Assembly (NCBI GenBank): GCA_026826555.1
Contig: JAKSZT010020895.1
Location: forward strand, 3,143,320 to 3,207,319
Length of the DNA: 64,000 nt
Direction: 5' to 3'
DNA from: Tolypeutes matacus
Taxonomy: Eukaryota > Chordata > Mammalia > Cingulata > Chlamyphoridae
In this document: piece by piece, positions 1-10,185 of the stretch
Position numbering within the stretch: position 1 is the stretch's first letter
Layout: each line of letters starts with the position of its first letter
The notes under the pieces: model-generated
Seen by the model: only the letters and a program-made list of their open reading frames with translations
Databases searched by the model: none
Told to the model about the DNA's origin: nothing
Made by a program: the position numbers and the translations under genes

Positions 1-1590
1 TGCTCCACCCTAGAAATCTTCTTTCCCAGTATGACTTTGATAATGAAGATATAAGTATTCATGAGGATGTGAAAAATTTGGAACAGTTACACAAAGCTGG
101 TAAGAATGTAAAATTGTGCAATCACTTTTGAAAACAGTCTAACAATTCTTCCAAATGTTAAGCACTGAAGTGACCTCAACAAGATGGACGAGTAAGAAGT
201 TCCAAATGCATGCCTTCCCACAGGAACTGTAAGAACCAACTATCGGAAAACTCTGGAACACAGTCAACAGTATACAGCAACCAAATGATTGCTGAATCAA
301 GAAAAAGGTGACATAAAATATGTTGCGTGTTGCTTCAGATGTCTCTAGGTGACTAAATCTAAAAGTACCAACAAAATTTCACTCAGAAAGAAAAGTCTTG
401 AACATAAAAGTGTTAACAAGATTTTGTTAATTGAACAGAAATATGGGATATTGTGTTAACATGGAACTGGAAGACACAAGTCCAGAAAAGAAACATGACT
501 TTACATTGAGCTGGATTTATTGAAATGAAGACATTTATGAGACACTCTGAATTCACTATGCACCTTGAAAAAGGGGGTTAGATTCTATTGGATTTCACAG
601 TTGATTAATAAACAAGTGACTCAAGACTAACTCATAACAATAAAATTTGAAATGCCAAATAGTCCTTAATATTATAGATTGGTGAATGAACAGACTGATG
701 AGATAGGTCCCTTGAGATGCATTTGTCATGGTCAAACTATTCATCATCTTCAGGACTATGTCCCCTAAAAGAGTTCAAAGTTGAAACAAGCTCAAATAAC
801 TTTGGAAGGCAAAGTAGTTTTTTGTTCTTTCTTTTGCTAAGGTTAGGATGAAAAGAGGCAGTAGGGTTGGTGATGAAACTGGGAGATGCTGCTATTGAAA
901 TGGCATCCCTAAATCATGGAATAATGGTGCAAAGTGGTAGCATAACTTCCAGAAGAAGAGGGTAGCCTGCCAAATTGGTAAAAGGATGGCCTTCCACAGA
1001 GGGTAATCATGAAATTGCCAGAAAAGTAATAAATGGATAACACTCTGAGACAATTCTTATTCAATAGCAATAATAATAATAATAATAATAATAATGGTAC
1101 ATCTAGGTCTTGTGATTGTAAGCCTGATTTGCATTATCAGGAGCACCACGACTTTCACCAAACAAAGATTTGAATCAGTTCACAGACCAAGAGCATTTTC
1201 TATGAAAAAGAAAGAGTCCATTTAAGAAAGATCTGGAAATTTCACCACATTCATACTATAAATATCATGGTCAATTTGAAATGATCTCTTACCAGAAGAG
1301 AAATAAGCCTGATATACATATATTTCTGTATCATATACTATAATTAGTTAATACAGAATTATTCTGCCCTACTCAGGAATGGCCCTAAATCATAGTGAGG
1401 ATGGTATATTTTCTGTGGCAGAAGCTCAAGCAGTATATAAGAACGAATTATTTTCAGTGGAACCAGAATATTTACATATTTTTGTCCCTTGTGAATTTTC
1501 AACAAAGTACCCTTATGGATAGAACACTTATAATAATCACTTGATAAGATTACTCATTCTGTGAAAGCCCTGCAGTTTTTGTGAATGATT
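1..1590. other. Unassigned AT-rich sequence
   Basis: No coding region of convincing length or domain content is visible. A stretch near 180-330 that begins with an 'aagatgg...gagtaagaag' pattern resembles the 5' end of mammalian L1 elements, but the likeness is short and unproven. An (AAT)n run lies at 1069-1095. Confidence 0.5.
1069..1095. repeat. (AAT)n microsatellite
   Basis: About nine tandem AAT/TAA units are read directly from the sequence. Confidence 0.9.
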
Positions 1591-1596
1591 CACATC

Positions 1597-1620
1597 CATC
1601 TATCTATCTATCTATCTATA
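1597..1620. repeat. (TCTA)n microsatellite
   Basis: About six TCTA units abut the truncated end of the neighbouring LTR fragment. Confidence 0.85.
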
Positions 1621-2174
1621 TTTTAATAAAGGTAATTTATTAGGTTATAAACTTACAATCCCAAGGCTGTGAAAATGTCCAAATCCAGGCATCATCAGAG
1701 ATGCTGTCTCCCTGAAGGTTGGCTGCTGGCAATCCTGGACTCCTGCCATGTGGCAAGGCACATGGAGGCATCTGCATGTCTGTGTCCCTGCCTTCTCCTT
1801 AGGCTCATATTCTCCTTGAGTTCAGCTGTGGGTGATAAGGCATATGTCTTATCTCTCCCATCTCTTCCTGTCCTCCTCTCTTAGAGCCTTTCAGTGTCCT
1901 CTTTAGAAGCCTCTGTGTCTGCTGATTCTAGCCTCCAGCCTCAGGACTTCTCCCTCAGCCTCACAGGGTTTCTCTGTCTCTGTTACCTTTTTCTGTGTGT
2001 CTCTGTGTCTGTAGCCTTTTCTCTGTGTGTCTAGTGCTTTTAGTCCTCTGTTTATGAAGGACTCCAGCAATTGGACCAAGATACACCATGGGTCACACCT
2101 CACTGAAGCAATCTAGTCAAAGGCCCCCAACTGAATCTAATCCAATCAAAGAGTCCCACATGCACAGGACTGGA
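1621..2174 (-). mobile_element. MaLR-like LTR fragment
   Basis: The segment aligns by eye with the LTR at 52597-53251: both have the 'cttacaatcccaagg/attccaggg' block, then 'catcagagatgct' and the later 'cacctcactga...tagtc' block. The family reads as an LTR on the minus strand (TG...CA ends, TATA box and AATAAA in that orientation, seen in better copies). This copy lacks its terminal ~25-30 bases on the left, where the TCTA repeat starts, and its right end is indistinct. Confidence 0.6.
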
Positions 2175-2434
2175 TTAGGGCCACATGAGGAAGGGAGACT
2201 GGGTCATCAGTAACCCCCAGAAGGAGAGACACACACATCCAGGAAGATGTGGATTAGAGGAGTACCAAGTGACTCCACAAAAAATCCATGAAATTTTAAG
2301 GCTTTGCCAGTCCCAAAGGATTTCTTCCAAGATCTTATGATTGACATCCAGGCCTGTTAATTGAAATTTTGGTGAGACCCTACAAAAGTCCTCTGCACCT
2401 GCTTGCCTTAAAGAAAGAGGAACCTGCCAGGGAG
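2175..2434. other. Unassigned spacer before the provirus
   Basis: There is no gene or clear repeat here. It may be the end of the preceding LTR fragment or the pre-insertion flank of the provirus. Confidence 0.4.
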
Positions 2435-2438
2435 AAAG
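2435..2438. repeat. 5' target-site duplication (aaag)
   Basis: The four bases aaag directly precede the TG of the 5' LTR. The same four bases follow the CA of the 3' LTR at 9034-9037. A 4-bp duplication is usual for gammaretrovirus-like integration. Confidence 0.85.
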
Positions 2439-2635
2439 TGAAAAGGAAGTAAAACAGTACAAAGAAATTCCCAGTAGAAAAATCCTCTAACAATTGCGGG
2501 TGAAAACCAGGTGCCCATCCAGGTCTGAAAAGAATCAGTACATCATGCCCCAAAAATCAACCACTCCCCATCCCTGCCAGAATGCTAATAGCAAACATAA
2601 GCTTTTGGAACATTGTTTGCTTACTTTGCTATAGA

Positions 2636-2725
2636 AATACGTATGATGATTAAAACAATCCTGTTTTCGGTTGCTATAGAAATATGTATGATGATTAAAA
2701 CAATCCTGTTTTTGGTTGCTATAGA
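2636..2725 (+). repeat. LTR 45-bp tandem repeat, two copies
   Basis: Two units begin at 2636 and 2681 with 'ttgctatagaaata'. They differ at an acg/atg site and at a ttcgg/tttgg site near the unit end. They lie in U3 upstream of the TATA box, where gammaretroviral LTRs often carry enhancer repeats. The enhancer role is inference. Confidence 0.9.
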
Positions 2726-2748
2726 ATTGGCCATGCAGGAAGGAGTTT

Positions 2749-2754
2749 TATAAA
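2749..2754 (+). promoter_or_regulatory. 5' LTR TATA box
   Basis: TATAAA sits downstream of the U3 repeats and 58 bases before the AATAAA. The same arrangement is kept in the 3' LTR. Confidence 0.75.
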
Positions 2755-2811
2755 CACTGTAGTCACCGGACATTAGGTGCCACTCTCACTAGGGAGTATA
2801 CCCGGGCCAGT

Positions 2812-2817
2812 AATAAA
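2812..2817 (+). promoter_or_regulatory. 5' LTR polyadenylation signal
   Basis: AATAAA is conserved in both LTRs within 'taataaaggtttcattg'. It marks the R region. Confidence 0.75.
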
Positions 2818-2876
2818 GGTTTCATTGAAATTTTCTCCTGGGAGTCATTATTTGCATGAAATGTTCCGCTTCATTT

Positions 2877-2894
2877 TGGAGGCCCCAACGAGAT
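2877..2894 (+). other. Primer-binding site, tRNA-Thr type
   Basis: TGGAGGCCCCAACGAGAT starts three bases after the LTR's terminal CA. From memory, mammalian tRNA-Thr(TGT) with its CCA end predicts TGGAGGCCCCAGCGAGA, so 16 of 17 positions agree (A for G at position 12). Confidence 0.75.
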
Positions 2895-3150
2895 TGACCG
2901 GAGCCGGCCACACTGAAGGTTTCCAGGGGGAGGCCTCTGAGAGACGTTCCTCAGCCCCAGTAAGTCCTCAGGTCCTCAGTCTGGCCAGAAACTCCAGGGG
3001 AAATTAATTATTAAACCTAAGAAACCGCCAGTTGTGTTCTGCTTTGGTAAGTCTGGATCCAGGGGAGACTGTTGGGCTGCTGGATGCGGCGCTACTCCCA
3101 CGGCTTGGCCACCAGGTGAGATGTCACTCGGGGCTGCAGAGTAGACTCAG

Positions 3151-3256
3151 GGTTTGTGTGTCTGTGTGGTAGCCGGCTGTCTCAAGGTTTGTGTGTCTGT
3201 GTGGTAGCCGGCTGTCTCAAGGTTTGTGTGTGTGTAGCTGTCTGTCTGTCTGTCTG
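3151..3256 (+). repeat. 35-bp tandem duplication and TGTC run in provirus leader
   Basis: A 35-bp unit starting 'ggtttgtgtg' occurs at 3151 and 3186 without visible differences. A partial third copy from 3221 runs into (TGTC)n. The repeat is in the leader, upstream of the matrix-like reading. Confidence 0.85.
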
Positions 3257-3384
3257 CAACATTTCTGCTCAGTTTCTGTTCTTTGCTTTTCCTGTTTGTT
3301 GCTATGGGTCAATGCTCCTCTTGTCCTACCACACCCCTTGCCTGTTTTCTAAAGAATTATCAGGAATTCAAAAAAGCAGCACCT

Positions 3385-4392
3385 GAATATGGGGCCAAGG
3401 TCAACCCGGGGACTCTCCGAACCCTATGAGAGTTGGAGTGGCCCACCTTTGGTGTGGGCTGGCCATCTGAAGGAGGTACAGACCTCCCAACAGTCTGTGG
3501 CTAGATTTTCTTACAGACACTCCCAAGAAACTAAAAATTTGTCTTGCAGGGCATGGGTGCTTGGCCCAGCCAGAGACTCAACTTCCTTTAAAAGCTCCTG
3601 TGAAAAACCCTAGTCCTTCGGTCCTGCAGGATGCCCCTGATGAACCCCCCCTTACTTACTGACACCCCAACTTACCCCTTGCTCCCCTCCATCTGCCTCC
3701 TCTCCAGCCACTCCCTCTCCTTCCCCTCTAATCCAGTCACCCACTAACAATCTCTACCCTCCACTCCCCACAACCGCTGATACCTCTCTAACCAGCCCCA
3801 CCATATACGAAGGTGCACCCAGTATCAAGCTTCTGCAGCTTCCCACAACTTGCCTGATCCAGTCCCCTTACTGCCCCTCCACCAAGCAGGTCCAAGTCTG
3901 GGTGATGACGGTCTCCTGTTCATGGTATACGCCCCCTTTTCATCAAAAGAGCTGTGTAGTTGGAAAAATAAAAATCTGCCATTCTCAGAAAAACCCCAAG
4001 ACTTGATTTCTCTCCTAGAAACTATCTTCTTCACCCATAACCCCACCTGGGATGACTGTCAGCAATTATTACAGGTCCTATTCATGTCAGAGGAGAGAGA
4101 TTTTATCCAGAGGGAGGCTGTCAAAACCATCTTGGGCCAAGATGGCCAACCTACTACTGACCCTGGCTGAATAGAACATGTGTTCCTCTTAACCAGACCA
4201 GACTGGAATTACAATCAGGATGAAGGTAAGGAGGCTCTCGAGCAGTTTCACCAGACTCTCCTACGTGGCCTTCGAGCTGCCGCCAGAAAGCCAACAAATC
4301 TTTCTAAGGTGAGTGAGACTACCCAAGAGCCTAATGAGTCATCCTCTGCCTTTTTAGAGTGTCTAATGAAGGCCTATATAAACTACACCCCT
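3385..4392 (+). pseudogene. gag: gag remnant (matrix-like, Pro-rich spacer, capsid N-part)
   Basis: Gag would form the particle: matrix at the membrane, capsid as the core shell. From about 3400 a matrix-like frame reads VNPGTLRTL, then a stop at 3427, then ELEWPTFGVGW. The stretch 3600-3850 is rich in Pro codons, like the spacer between matrix and capsid. From 3850 the capsid frame is open (FMVYAPFSSKEL, then NPTWDDCQQLL), with one in-frame stop at 4168, and continues in the same frame (TRPDWNYNQDEGKEALEQF, then RKPTNLSKV). At about 4392 the frame passes straight into reverse transcriptase, so the rest of capsid and the nucleocapsid zinc knuckle are absent. The original start codon is not certain. 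The copy is dead. Confidence 0.82.
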
Positions 4393-7298
4393 TTACTTCC
4401 TGTGCAGAAGCCAGGAAGCACAGACTATCTGCCGGTACAGGACCTCAGGGAAGTTAATAAAAGGGTTGAAACAATACACCCCACCATCCCTAACACTTAC
4501 GCAATTCTAAGTCAGTTCTTTCCAAAGCATACCACCTCCCTGTCCTGGATCTAAAAGATGAATTATTTTCCATACCATTGGCACCAGTTAGCCAACCCGT
4601 CTTTGCTTTTGAGGACCCTTGGCCAGGGGAAGTGGGCAACTAACCTGGACCAAACTTCCCCAAGGATTCAAACCCCCCCCCACCTTATTTGGGGAGGCTT
4701 TGGGGCAGGACTTGTCCCTCTTCAGGGAGCAGCATCCAGGTATTACCCTACTTCAGTATGTAGATGACCTCCTAGCCGCACTGGACTCGGACTCTTGCAA
4801 AGCTGCAACTCTCAGCTTACACAAAGCATTGAAGGAAATAGGGTATCGTGTATCCACCAAAAAGGCTCAGCACTACTCCTACTCCGTAACATATCTGGGA
4901 TACATCTTAGAAAAAGGGGAACGGCGAATTTCACGTGACAGGATAAAAGCTGTATTGGGCATCCCAGCACCAATCTCAAAACAACAGGTATGCGAATTTC
5001 TTGGTACGGTGAGATATTGCAGGCTGTGGATCGCGGAAATTGCTAAGCCCCTCTATAGCAGCATGGCGGGAAAGGAAAATAACTTTTTGTGGACCAAAGA
5101 GCAGCAAAAAGCCTTTAAAGGTCTGCAAACAGCTCTAGTGAGTGCTCCCACCCTCGGGCTACCTTATCTGTCCAAACCCTTTCATCTATTCATTGATGAA
5201 AGTTGAGGGGTTAGCAAAGGAGTCTTAACCCAGTCCATTGGGCCTTGGTACTGACCAATAGCGTACCTCTTTAAAAAGCTGCACTATGTAGCTGCTGGAT
5301 GGCCCAACCGCCTAAGAGCCATCGCAGCCACTGCCCTTCTAGTCAAGGAAGCCTCTAAGTTAACCTTTGGACAAAACCTGGTTGTAACAGCCCCACATTT
5401 GGTGGAATCCCTCCTCCGCAGTCCCCCAGACCACTGGATATCTAATGCCAGAATCACACAATACCCACCCTCTGTGGTATTCTAAAAAATGGAGGCACTA
5501 AATCCAGCAACCCTGCTCCCTTACTCTAGTGCCCCCCCAGTGGCCCACGACTGCTTGCATTTGCTGGAAACCCTGACAGGGCTATGCCCAGACCTTACTG
5601 TTGTGCCTTTGCTGAAGGCTTCCCATAATCTCTACGTAGATGGCAGCAGGTTTGTTAAAGATGGAGACCGTTATGTGGGAGCAGCAGTAGTAGAGCCACC
5701 CAAAAGTATTTGGGCTCAACCCTTAAGCCATGACACCTCTGCCCAATGGTCCGAACTAATAGCCCTTACCCGAGCGCTAAGATGGGCAAAAAGCCGAACT
5801 GTCAATATTTCTATGGAGAGTTGTTATGCTTTTGCTAGAGCCCATGTACACGGTGCACTGTACCAAGAGCGAGGATTCAATGTCTGGAGGAAAAGAGGTT
5901 AAAAATGGTGCTGAAGTCCTTAGCACTATGAGAAGCCATTTAGTTCCCTAACCAAGTAGCCATTGTTCACTGCAAGGGACACCAGAAAGGAAACTCTGCA
6001 CAGGCTGAAGACAACTGACTAGCAGATAAAGTCACGCAAACTGCTGCCTTCCTACCAGTCACCCCTGTCCAAATGCACCCGACAGTCCCCAGCTGGGAGC
6101 CCCTGATAATGCACTACTCTCCAGAAAACGTCAAGCAAGGGGAAAGTCTAGGAGCTAAAATTTCCCCAGAAGGTTAGTTAGTCCTGCCTGATGGCAGAAC
6201 ATACCTACCTGAAGCAGTGGGGAGACAATTGGTCAAAAGGCTGTATGACACCGCACATATGGGTGGCACCAAATTAATAGCATTAATAATAATAATAAAA
6301 AAAAAACTATTTCTCAGGCTTGTCTAAAATCAGTAAAAGTATCACATCAAGATGCGAAGTCTGCACAAAAGTAAATCAAAGAAGAGGTGTCCAAGTTCCA
6401 GTGAGAATTAGGCTCCACGGGATGGAACCAGGAGAGCACTGGGAAATAGACTTTACTGAGATAAAGGTGGGAAAATATGGATATAGGTAACTCCTGGTGC
6501 TGGTGAATACGTTTTCAGGATGGGTGGAAGCCTACCCGACTAAAAATGAAACAGCCATGGTTGTAGTTAAGAAGTTGGTAGCAGAAATCATTCCTAGATT
6601 CAGGCTTCCTCTTAGAATAGGGTCAGATAATGGCCCAGCCTTCATAGCACAGGTGACTCAACAATTGGCTAAAGCCCTGGGTATAAATTGGAAACTGCAC
6701 TGTACATTTCAGCCCCAATGTTTGGGACAGGTTGAAAGAATGAATTGCGCCTTGAAAGAAACCCTAACCAAGTTGGCTCTGGAGTCTAGTGAAAACTGGG
6801 TGAGTCTCCTTCCTTTTGCCCTCCTTAAAGCCAGATGTACCCTCTACATGCAGTGCATTAAGCCCTCCAAAATATTATTTAGCAAACCCCAGCCCTTGTT
6901 GCCCATGTTAGGGTTAGAAAAAATATCTGAATATGACAACCAATATCTTTTCTCTACTCTATAGGTCCTGGAGCAGATTAGAAAAATGGTCAATCGGATG
7001 GTCCAAGAAGCCCATCTCCCTTGTTCAAGTACTAACCCTCTTTTATTTCAGGCGCAGCCCGGAAAACCGGTCTAGGTTCAAAAGCTCCAGGCTGGCACAC
7101 TGGAGCTACAATGGACCGGCCCATATGTGGTGATCCTTACAACTCCCATGGCAGTAAAAGTCACAGGGAAAAGGCACTGGATACATGCGTCCCAGCTAAA
7201 AGACGTCAGGTCCGGAACGGAAAACTCAAAAGCAGGAAATTAGACAGTCATCAGGACAGAAAACCCGTTAAAAATCAAGATTCGCTGGATAAGTTATG
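4393..7298 (+). pseudogene. pol: pol remnant (RT, RNase H, integrase), no protease
   Basis: Pol copied the RNA genome and integrated the DNA. Reverse transcriptase begins mid-domain (VQDLREVNKRV), because protease and the RT N-terminus are deleted. A frameshift lies near 4545 and another near 4650. The polymerase site YVDD is kept at 4757-4768, inside an open stretch to the stop after FIDES at 5204-5206. Stops follow near 5252 and 5484. RNase H shows YVDGSRF (Asp at 5639-5641) and AQWSELIALTRAL, but the third acidic position reads MES where the family normally has Asp. Integrase keeps all of its D,D-35-E residues: Asp 6449-6451, Asp 6626-6628 and Glu 6734-6736, though stops and shifts separate its N-terminal part. 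About 2.9 kb remain. It is non-functional as read. Confidence 0.88.
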
Positions 7299-7331
7299 AT
7301 TAAGGGTGGGGAAGGAGGGGGGAATATAACA

Positions 7332-8480
7332 ATGCCCTGGCAAATAAGTTTGCTGTCCCTCCTTGTTACTAGTGTTTGCTCTAGTAGTGACTTTCGGTTA
7401 ATCTCCTATTACTGAACCGAAGACGCGAAGGTTCTAAATACTACTCAAACTACCAAGAAAAATCCTAACCTCTCTTTCAATTTATGTTCCCTCCTCAGAG
7501 AAGAATATCACGTAAAGCCAAACAGCACACGTCCCTTTACAACCTCTTTTACAAGTTGGGGATGTGGAAACCAGAATTTTAAAATAAAGACTTGCTCAGG
7601 CTCAGTTCTATATCTGCCCTGCAGACGGGCCCCCAGAATGTAATACTCAGGGACAGTACCACTGTGCCCAATGGTGTTGCAAAACCTTAGCCCATGGACT
7701 TCCAAAGATGCCGCCATCAGCCTCAATGGGGAAGCAAGGCCCCAGAACCCAACTATAGGGTCCGGCAACCTCATCCACATCCATATCACTAATGGATCTG
7801 ATGATGCCTGGGAAGGAGGTAAAACATGGGGCCTCAGGCTATATGTATGTAGTCAAGACCCGGGAACTGAGTTCACTATCCAGCAAGATATTCTTAAACC
7901 TCCTCCACCTAATCCAGTCCGCCCCAATCGGGATATTTTCCTTAATTAAAAACCGAAAACTCCACCCAAAAAATAAACCAGAAAACCTAACCTTCCCAAC
8001 TAAAACCCTCAAAGCCCCTTTGTTGTTCATGTTGTCCTCTGTCTTCACCTTCCTAAACAATGGCCAACCAAATGCCACCAAAAATCGTTTGCTCTGCCTA
8101 ATCCCCCAACCTCCTTATTACATTGGGATAGGGGCAAATGGGAGCATTATTCCCAATGCATCACTGTATGTTCAAAAAAATATCAGTAGACAAAAGCCAA
8201 AATCTGTGTCATAAGCCAATTCTAACTCTGGGGGACCTACAAGAAAAACTTAAAACCAAAAGTGCTAATTGATATAAAAGCCTATTCTCATGGTCCCCAT
8301 GGCTAACCACCTTAATCACTGCTGTTGCAGGACCACTTTTCCTAGTCCACTAGGATATCTAGTAGGCCCTATTTTCATTAACTGCCTCATTTCCTACATC
8401 TGAAAAAGAATACAGGCAGTGAAGGTAATGATATTATGCACTCATTACAATCCCTTGGCTACTGATGCAGAGTCAATGGT
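7332..8480 (+). pseudogene. env: env remnant (surface part and TM membrane span)
   Basis: Env would be the receptor-binding and fusion glycoprotein. An ATG at 7332 opens a hydrophobic signal-like peptide (about 19 residues), but a stop follows at 7413. The same frame is open again from 7671 to 7949 with surface-subunit features (VCSQDPGTEFTIQQD, then a PPPP stretch). A second frame holds LCLIPQPPYYIGIG near 8090-8135, a surface-subunit block. From about 8240 only the end of the transmembrane subunit is recognisable (hydrophobic span near 8310-8400). The cleavage site, fusion peptide and ectodomain heptads are not visible, so there is a second large deletion. Env overlaps no open pol frame and ends just before the purine tract. 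Confidence 0.75.
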
Positions 8481-8497
8481 TTGACTAATGCTATTAC

Positions 8498-8509
8498 AGG
8501 AGTGGGGAA
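8498..8509 (+). other. Polypurine tract
   Basis: AGGAGTGGGGAA directly precedes the TG of the 3' LTR, the expected site for plus-strand priming. Confidence 0.65.
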
Positions 8510-8695
8510 TGAGAAGGAAGTAAAACAGTACCAAGAAATTCCCAGTAGAAAAATCCTCTAACAATTGTGGTTGGAAACCACGTGCCCATACAGGTCTGAA
8601 AAGAATCAGTACATCATGCCCCCAAATCAACCACTCCCGCTCCCTGCTGGAACGCTAACAGCAAACATCAGCTTTTAGAACATTGTTTGCTTCCT

Positions 8696-8875
8696 TTGCT
8701 ATAGAAATACGTATGATGATTAAAACAATCCTGTTTTCGGTTGCTATAGAAATATGTATGATGATTAAAACAATCCTGTTTTTGGTTGCTATAGAAATAT
8801 GTATGATGATTAAAACAATCCTGTTTTCGGTTGCTATAGAAATATGTATGATGATTAAAACAATCCTGTTTTTGG
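8696..8875 (+). repeat. LTR 45-bp tandem repeat, four copies
   Basis: Units start at 8696, 8741, 8786 and 8831, and the next 'ttgctatag' at 8876 begins the unique sequence. The unit ends alternate ttcgg, tttgg, ttcgg, tttgg, so the array is two copies of a 90-bp dimer. The array is open in both strands because 45 is a multiple of three, which yields spurious repetitive reading frames. Confidence 0.92.
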
Positions 8876-8908
8876 TTGCTATAGAATTGGCCACGCAGGA
8901 AAAAGTTC

Positions 8909-8914
8909 TATAAA
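8909..8914 (+). promoter_or_regulatory. 3' LTR TATA box
   Basis: TATAAA in the same context as in the 5' LTR. Confidence 0.7.
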
Positions 8915-8971
8915 AACTGTAGTCACCGGACATTAGGTGCCACTCTCACTAGGGAGTGCACCCGGGCCGGT

Positions 8972-8977
8972 AATAAA
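8972..8977 (+). promoter_or_regulatory. 3' LTR polyadenylation signal
   Basis: AATAAA at the position equivalent to 2812-2817. In the provirus this copy would end the transcript. Confidence 0.75.
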
Positions 8978-9033
8978 GGTTTCATTGAAATTTTCTGCTA
9001 GGAGTCATTATTTGCATGAAGCATTCTGCTTCA

Positions 9034-9037
9034 AAAG
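9034..9037. repeat. 3' target-site duplication (aaag)
   Basis: Matches 2435-2438 exactly. Confidence 0.85.
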
Positions 9038-10185
9038 ATTTCTATAACCTCTGTAGGCAGTACCATGCTTCCCAAGGGCATGCAGAAGGAAACTCTTAGG
9101 AGAATAAGTCCACCGAGGGATGTGGGCACAGGAGTCCTCAATTGGTGTATGTCCCACTGTTACATCCGGCATGCTCTTGTGCAGGCGAAGGTGAGGACAT
9201 GGCACTGCTTAACCTAGGTTTGCTGTAGGCCCTGGTGGGACACAGAGGCCAGAGAGCATGGGCTGGTCTCCTTTGCCTGCCATCAGGCAATTCCCCTTTC
9301 ATTAATGCACAGTACAATCAGCACAAATTCTACTTGTACAAAGATCAAAGTTTGAGAGTCTTGTTTTATAGAACCTTGCTCATTTCCCCATCCTACAGCC
9401 CACTGACAGTGTGTCCTGGTCACCAAACACTTGTTTTCTTTTGAGAGAGAACCCTCCACACGATTCTGCACAGTTACTTGCTAAAAGGATAATGGAACTC
9501 AGAAGCAGAGCTGTGGTGACATCTGGAGCCATGGAGGTCCTGCTGATGGCCTCCAAAGTGTCTCTCCAAGTGGTGGTGGAGCAGCATTTTGGTGCTCTCT
9601 TGATGTCAGAAAGCCTGAGGCATCTTCCGGTTCTCCTTGAGCTTCAGTGGGAGTTCCTGGTGTCTATTGTTATGCTTGTTCTTATGGTAAAGTGCCATCA
9701 TACCTGGTACTCTACTACTTTGAAACTCATCAAATTTGGTTCTCACTGCATTTTGATGTGAAAATTTTGTCCTGGTACTCATTGTTTCTTTGTTACTCAT
9801 TGTGCAAGTTAGAACATGTTTGTGTTGTTTGCATCTTCACTTGCTACCCTTTCCAGCTGAAACAAAAGGTCATGCATTAATCACACAGTAGCTCTTGCCC
9901 TGTGAACATCCCATTGCAGGCTTATATTCTATGGTCATTTTGTTTATTTTTGAATTTTTTTTTCTCTCAACATGGGTCCATTGGCATCTCATCTCAGGGC
10001 CCTAAGAGGTGGCTGGGGCTCATGCAGGCAGCAGAGCTGGCCTTGTAGCTGGTGGTGCCTCGGCCTGGTTGCAAAGGCCTGGCATGCCATTTGGGGCCAA
10101 GGGGTTGCTCACAGGATGCTCAGCACTGCCCACTGGCTGCCGCGTGCCCAGCGGGGCATCGAGCACCGGACCCACCATTCCCATC
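9038..10185. other. Unassigned sequence, moderately GC-rich
   Basis: Several reading frames of 60-116 codons occur on both strands, but none shows a domain or a consistent coding pattern. I see no repeat family I can name. Confidence 0.4.

Larger units (their letters stand above)
2439..2873 (+). repeat. 5' LTR of class I provirus
   Basis: A 435-bp LTR starting TG and ending CA. It matches 8510-9033 closely along its length, except that it holds two instead of four copies of a 45-bp unit. It contains a TATA box (2749-2754) and an AATAAA (2812-2817), giving the usual U3-R-U5 order with a short U5. Confidence 0.92.
2439..9033 (+). mobile_element. Class I (gammaretrovirus-like) endogenous provirus, defective
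   Basis: A two-LTR provirus of about 6.6 kb. The order is 5' LTR, tRNA-Thr-type primer site, leader, gag remnant, pol remnant (reverse transcriptase, RNase H, integrase), env remnant, purine tract and 3' LTR, bounded by matching aaag. Every gene carries stops or frameshifts. The C-terminal capsid, nucleocapsid, protease and N-terminal reverse transcriptase are missing in one deletion near 4392, and most of the C-terminal surface subunit and N-terminal transmembrane subunit of Env is missing near 8215-8240. The 4-bp duplication, the pol motifs and the Pro-rich gag spacer all point to class I. The tRNA-Thr primer site recalls the HERV-T/S71 group, but that placement is inference. It cannot encode a functional virus. 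Confidence 0.93.
8510..9033 (+). repeat. 3' LTR of class I provirus
   Basis: A 524-bp LTR (TG...CA) followed by aaag. It is 89 bp longer than the 5' LTR, almost all from two extra 45-bp units. The remaining differences are scattered substitutions, as expected for LTRs that were identical at integration and then drifted. Confidence 0.92.

Noticed and set aside
8696..8875. Evenly spaced repeats that could suggest a CRISPR array
   Set aside because: The units are contiguous without spacers, lie inside an LTR, and the genome is mammalian.
8655..8933. Long frames on both strands with repeated IIIHISIATKNRI-type or MMIKTILF-type units
   Set aside because: They are translations of the 45-bp LTR array, which has no stops because 45 is divisible by three. 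Not a gene.
9008..9761. Overlapping frames after the first provirus on both strands
   Set aside because: Codon pattern and length are unconvincing, and no domain or processed-pseudogene tail was seen.
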